Made by a program: the position numbers and the translations under genes. 64,000 nucleotides of DNA from Amorphoplanes digitatis (GTDB taxonomy: Bacteria; Actinomycetota; Actinomycetes; Mycobacteriales; Micromonosporaceae): the NCBI RefSeq assembly GCF_014205335.1, contig NZ_JACHNH010000001.1, forward strand, positions 2,722,501 through 2,786,500, written 5' to 3'. A model generated the notes under the pieces. The model was not told the DNA's origin. It saw only the letters and a list, made by a program, of their open reading frames with translations, and did no database searches. This document shows positions 61,187 through 64,000 of the stretch, one piece after another. Position 1 is the first letter of the stretch, and each line of letters opens with the position of its first letter.

Positions 61187-64000
61187 GCCGCCGTTACCTC
61201 CCGCTCGTTGTGCGCCGCGCCGGCCCGCAACCGGGCGGCGAGGGCGCTGATCGTGGCGCAGATGTAGAGGTCGGCGATCGACACCGGGTGCCCGGCGAGC
61301 GTCTCGCCGAGGATGGTGTGCACCCGGACCAGCGCCAGCGAGTCGCCGCCGACCTCGAAGAACCAGTCGTCGCGGCCGAAGTCGCGGTGCCCGAGAACGT
61401 CACGCCAGGCGGTGGCGATGATCTCCTCGAGGCTGTCGGCGGAGGGCGGGCCGCCCTCGTCGCCGCGGGGTGGAGAGCCCGGCGGGCCGGCGATCTCCAG
61501 GAGCCGGGCGTAGTCGACCTTGCCGTTCGGGTTCACCGGCAGCTCGTCGACGACCGCCCACCGCCAGGGCAGGGCGTGGCCGGGCAGGTGCCGGGCGGCG
61601 AAGTCGCGCACCTCGTCGGGCCGGGGTGCGCGGCCGGCCGGCACGAGCGCGGCCAGCAACTGCTTGTCGCCGTCGGCGAGCGGCACCACGGCCACGGCCG
61701 CGTCCCGGACGTCGGGGTGCCGGCGCAGCACGGCGGCGACCTGGTCGGGCTCCACCCGGAACCCGCGGATCTTGACCTGCCGGTCGCACCGGCCGAGGAA
61801 CACCAGGTTGCCGCCGGAGTCCCAGCGCACCAGGTCGCCGGTGCGGTAGAGGCGGCGGCCGTCGCCGCGGCCGAACTCACCGAACGCCGCAGCGGTCTCG
61901 GCCGCCCGCCCGGCGTAGCCGAGCGCCAGGCCGTCGCCGTAGGCGAACAGCTCGCCGACCGCGCCCGGCGGCAGGTCGCGGCCGTCCGGGTCGAGGACCA
62001 GGACGCCGGTGCCCGCGATCGGTCTCCCGATCGGCACCGCGTGCGCCGCGACGGACACCGGGTCGTCGAGGTGGTGGACGGTGGTGAACGTGGTGTTCTC
62101 GGTCGGCCCGTACGCATTGGTGACGCGCAGGCCCGGGCAGGCGCGCAGGATCTCGGCCACCGCGCCCGGCGGCAGGGCCTCGCCGCCGGTGACGAGCTGG
62201 ACGACACCCCGGAACCCGTCCGGCCGGTAGTCGGCGGCCAGCCGGAGCAGGCCGGTGGTGAGGAACAGGCCGGTGATCGCCCGGTCGCGCAGGAACGCCG
62301 CCAGGCCGTTCGGGGTGGGGCTGCCGGCGAGCACCTCGACGGTACCGCCGGCGAACAGCGGCGCGAAGATCTCCAAGGTGGACGCGTCGAACGCCAGCGG
62401 TGCGAGCCGGGCGAAGCGGGCCGCCGCGCCGGGCGACAGGAACCCCGGCTCGTGCAGCAGCCGGACCACGGCCCGGCACGGGATCATCGCGCCCTTCGGC
62501 AGGCCGGTGGTCCCCGACGTGAAGGCGATGTAGGCGACCCGGTCCGGGTCCCCGGCGGCGGGGACCGGCGGGACGGCGCCCGCGGTGGCGTGCGGGTCGA
62601 CCACCGGGATCGTCCGCCGCCCGTCCGCCGCCGCGCCCAGGCCGGCGAGCCGGTCCGGCTCGCCGAGTACCACCCGCGCGCCGGCGGCGTCCAGCATCGC
62701 CGTCACGATGGCGGTCGGGGTGTCCGGGTCGATGCCCACGTAGGCCGCGCCGATCCGGAGGATGCCGAGCACCGCCACGATCTCCTCGGCGCAGCGCCCC
62801 ACGGCGAGGCCGACCCGGTCGCCCACCCCGGCACCGGCGGCGACCAGCACGGCCGACTGGGCGGCGGCCGCCGCCATCAGCTCGCGATAGGTGAGCGTGC
62901 GGGCCGGATCGGCGTCGCGGACGGCCGTCGCGTCCGGGTCGCGCGCGGCGACCTCCTCGATCAGCTGCCACAGGCCGCGTGTGGCGTCGGCGTCCGGTCC
63001 CGGCTCCCACGCGTCGAGGCGGCGGCGCTGGGCGGCGCCGATCGTGCGCACCGCGGCCAACGGCCCGCCGGGCGCCGCGGCCATCTCGGCAAGGGCCCGG
63101 TCGAAGCCGGCCGCCAACTCCATCGCCTCCGCCGGGGACAGCACCGAGGTGGCGTACTCCAGCTCCAGCGTGGGCGCCGGCCGCCAGGCCAGCACGTGCA
63201 GCATGGCGTCGTAGGCGGTGCCGCCGGTGTGCCCGAGGCGTACGTCGAACCGCGTCCCGCCGGCCGTCAGCACGCCGGGCAGCAGCTCGTCGTGCGCGCC
63301 GAAGGCGACCTGGACCAGCGGGTTGCGCGACCGGTCGCCGCGGCCCGCGCCGAGCGCGGCGACGATGTCCTCGAAGGCGGCGCCGTCGAAGCCGGACGAC
63401 TCCCGGGTCGCCCGGCCGGTGCCGCGCACGTAGTCGGCGACCGTGCCGCCGGGCGGTACCTCGCAGGCGACCGGGGCCAGCCCGGTCGGCCCGCCGATCA
63501 CCCGCATCTCGGTCGCGGTCGTCCTGGCGGCCGTCGGCACGCCGACCAGGAGCCGGGTCACCGCGGCCCGGCGCGCCACGGTCAGCGCCCACGCGGCCAG
63601 CAGGACGACGTTGCGGCTGACACCCAGCGACCGTGCCAGCGCCGCGCAGCCGGCGGCGGCGTCCCCGGTCAGCGTGAACGGCAGCCGGGCGCCGGCGTAG
63701 TCGCGGACCTCCGGGCGCACCAGGTCGCTCGGGATCTCCACCACGGTGGGCCAGCCGGCGAGCATCGCGGCGCGCCGGCCGGCCAGGTCCGGCCCGGCGG
63801 TGGCCAGCGACTCCATGCCCGGCTCCGGCTCGCCGCCGGGATCCGCCGGTGACCGGTCCCGGTAGCCCGCGGCGATCTCCCGCCACAGCAGGCCCGCGCT
63901 CCAGCCGTCCAGGATCACGTGGTGTGCGAGGACGGACAGCACCGACCGCCCCGGCGCCACCCGGGTCAGCACGAACACGACGGGCGGCCGTTCGTACGGG
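61183..64000 (-). CDS. Nonribosomal peptide synthetase NRPS3, C-A-T, N-terminus outside window
   Basis: The frame is open through base 64000, so the start lies to the right. Visible: most of a C domain (AHHVILDGWSAGLLW), an A domain ([64 protein letters not shown]) and a C-terminal T domain (FFEVGGDSLALVRVH). The C domain reads like the L-donor class, unlike the D-donor-like C domains of NRPS1 and NRPS2. Pocket residues by eye: D-A-L-F-V-G-A-T-F, a hydrophobic pocket related to that of the free A domain; no firm assignment. There is no thioesterase domain after the T domain. Confidence 0.93.
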   Translation of the reverse strand, partial: PYERPPVVFVLTRVAPGRSVLSVLAHHVILDGWSAGLLWREIAAGYRDRSPADPGGEPEPGMESLATAGPDLAGRRAAMLAGWPTVVEIPSDLVRPEVRDYAGARLPFTLTGDAAAGCAALARSLGVSRNVVLLAAWALTVARRAAVTRLLVGVPTAARTTATEMRVIGGPTGLAPVACEVPPGGTVADYVRGTGRATRESSGFDGAAFEDIVAALGAGRGDRSRNPLVQVAFGAHDELLPGVLTAGGTRFDVRLGHTGGTAYDAMLHVLAWRPAPTLELEYATSVLSPAEAMELAAGFDRALAEMAAAPGGPLAAVRTIGAAQRRRLDAWEPGPDADATRGLWQLIEEVAARDPDATAVRDADPARTLTYRELMAAAAAQSAVLVAAGAGVGDRVGLAVGRCAEEIVAVLGILRIGAAYVGIDPDTPTAIVTAMLDAAGARVVLGEPDRLAGLGAAADGRRTIPVVDPHATAGAVPPVPAAGDPDRVAYIAFTSGTTGLPKGAMIPCRAVVRLLHEPGFLSPGAAARFARLAPLAFDASTLEIFAPLFAGGTVEVLAGSPTPNGLAAFLRDRAITGLFLTTGLLRLAADYRPDGFRGVVQLVTGGEALPPGAVAEILRACPGLRVTNAYGPTENTTFTTVHHLDDPVSVAAHAVPIGRPIAGTGVLVLDPDGRDLPPGAVGELFAYGDGLALGYAGRAAETAAAFGEFGRGDGRRLYRTGDLVRWDSGGNLVFLGRCDRQVKIRGFRVEPDQVAAVLRRHPDVRDAAVAVVPLADGDKQLLAALVPAGRAPRPDEVRDFAARHLPGHALPWRWAVVDELPVNPNGKVDYARLLEIAGPPGSPPRGDEGGPPSADSLEEIIATAWRDVLGHRDFGRDDWFFEVGGDSLALVRVHTILGETLAGHPVSIADLYICATISALAARLRAGAAHNEREVTAA

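Noticed and set aside
1-64000. tRNA or rRNA genes, CRISPR arrays, insertion sequences, prophage genes
   Set aside because: No transposase, integrase, spaced short-repeat array or tRNA-like cloverleaf was noticed by eye; no such feature is supported.

Overview
The window is very GC-rich (roughly 70 percent or more, strong G/C at third codon positions, frequent GTG starts and ATGA/GTGA stop-start overlaps), which points to a high-GC actinomycete chromosome. The mix of a CheB/CheR pair, a secreted GH31-CBM20 enzyme, organosulfur genes and a large NRPS locus would suit the Micromonosporaceae (Actinoplanes-like), but the family assignment is an inference.

Layout. (1) 1-2542: the 3' part of a CheB-type methylesterase and a CheR-PAS methyltransferase with a repetitive coiled coil. 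(2) 2529-7145: two secreted hydrolases on the minus strand, a GH31 glycosidase with a CBM20 starch-binding domain and a subtilisin-like protease. (3) 7228-20280: a LysR-controlled, divergent organosulfur-type locus with two acyl-CoA-dehydrogenase-like monooxygenases, two DszA/NtaA-type flavin monooxygenases, a complete Dpp-type ABC importer with fused ATPases, an SsuD homologue and a flavin reductase. (4) 20317-22264: a short LuxR-type regulator abutting a tiny membrane-peptide frame (possible rearrangement scar) and an exported beta-propeller protein. (5) 22317-28139: a complete Liv-type branched-chain-amide importer operon ending in an exported alpha/beta hydrolase, divergent from a PaaX-type regulator. 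(6) 29083-33340: a MarR regulator with two clear palindromic operators, divergent from an SDR / amidohydrolase / MaoC / acyl-CoA ligase catabolic operon.

(7) 33407-64000: a nonribosomal peptide locus in two convergent operons that meet at a shared CTAG (54747-54750). The plus operon encodes NRPS1 (C-A-T-E-C-T), an SDR, a VioC/clavaminate-synthase-like 2-oxoglutarate oxygenase, NRPS2 (T-C-A-T-C-A-T-C-A-T), an MbtH protein, a type II thioesterase, a P450, a free-standing carrier protein and a free-standing A domain. The minus operon, read from the right edge, encodes NRPS3 (C-A-T, N-terminus outside the window), another free carrier protein, a methyltransferase, a second type II thioesterase, a HisC-like aminotransferase and a 2-keto-acid C-methyltransferase-like enzyme. 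It is followed, across a 56-bp perfect palindrome, by a 7-TM protein, a YtrA-type GntR regulator and an FtsX protein with no FtsE beside it.

How it may work together (inference): NRPS1 ends in C-T without an A domain and NRPS2 starts with T without an A domain, while the P450, free carrier and free A domain form a classic on-carrier beta-hydroxylation cassette. A hydroxylated residue is therefore probably supplied in trans at the NRPS1/NRPS2 junction. The keto-acid methyltransferase and aminotransferase would make a beta-methyl amino acid. Modules 1 and 3 of NRPS2 are near-duplicates with identical A-domain specificity residues, predicting the same residue twice. No thioesterase or reductase release domain is visible. 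I do not recognise this arrangement as a known product's cluster.
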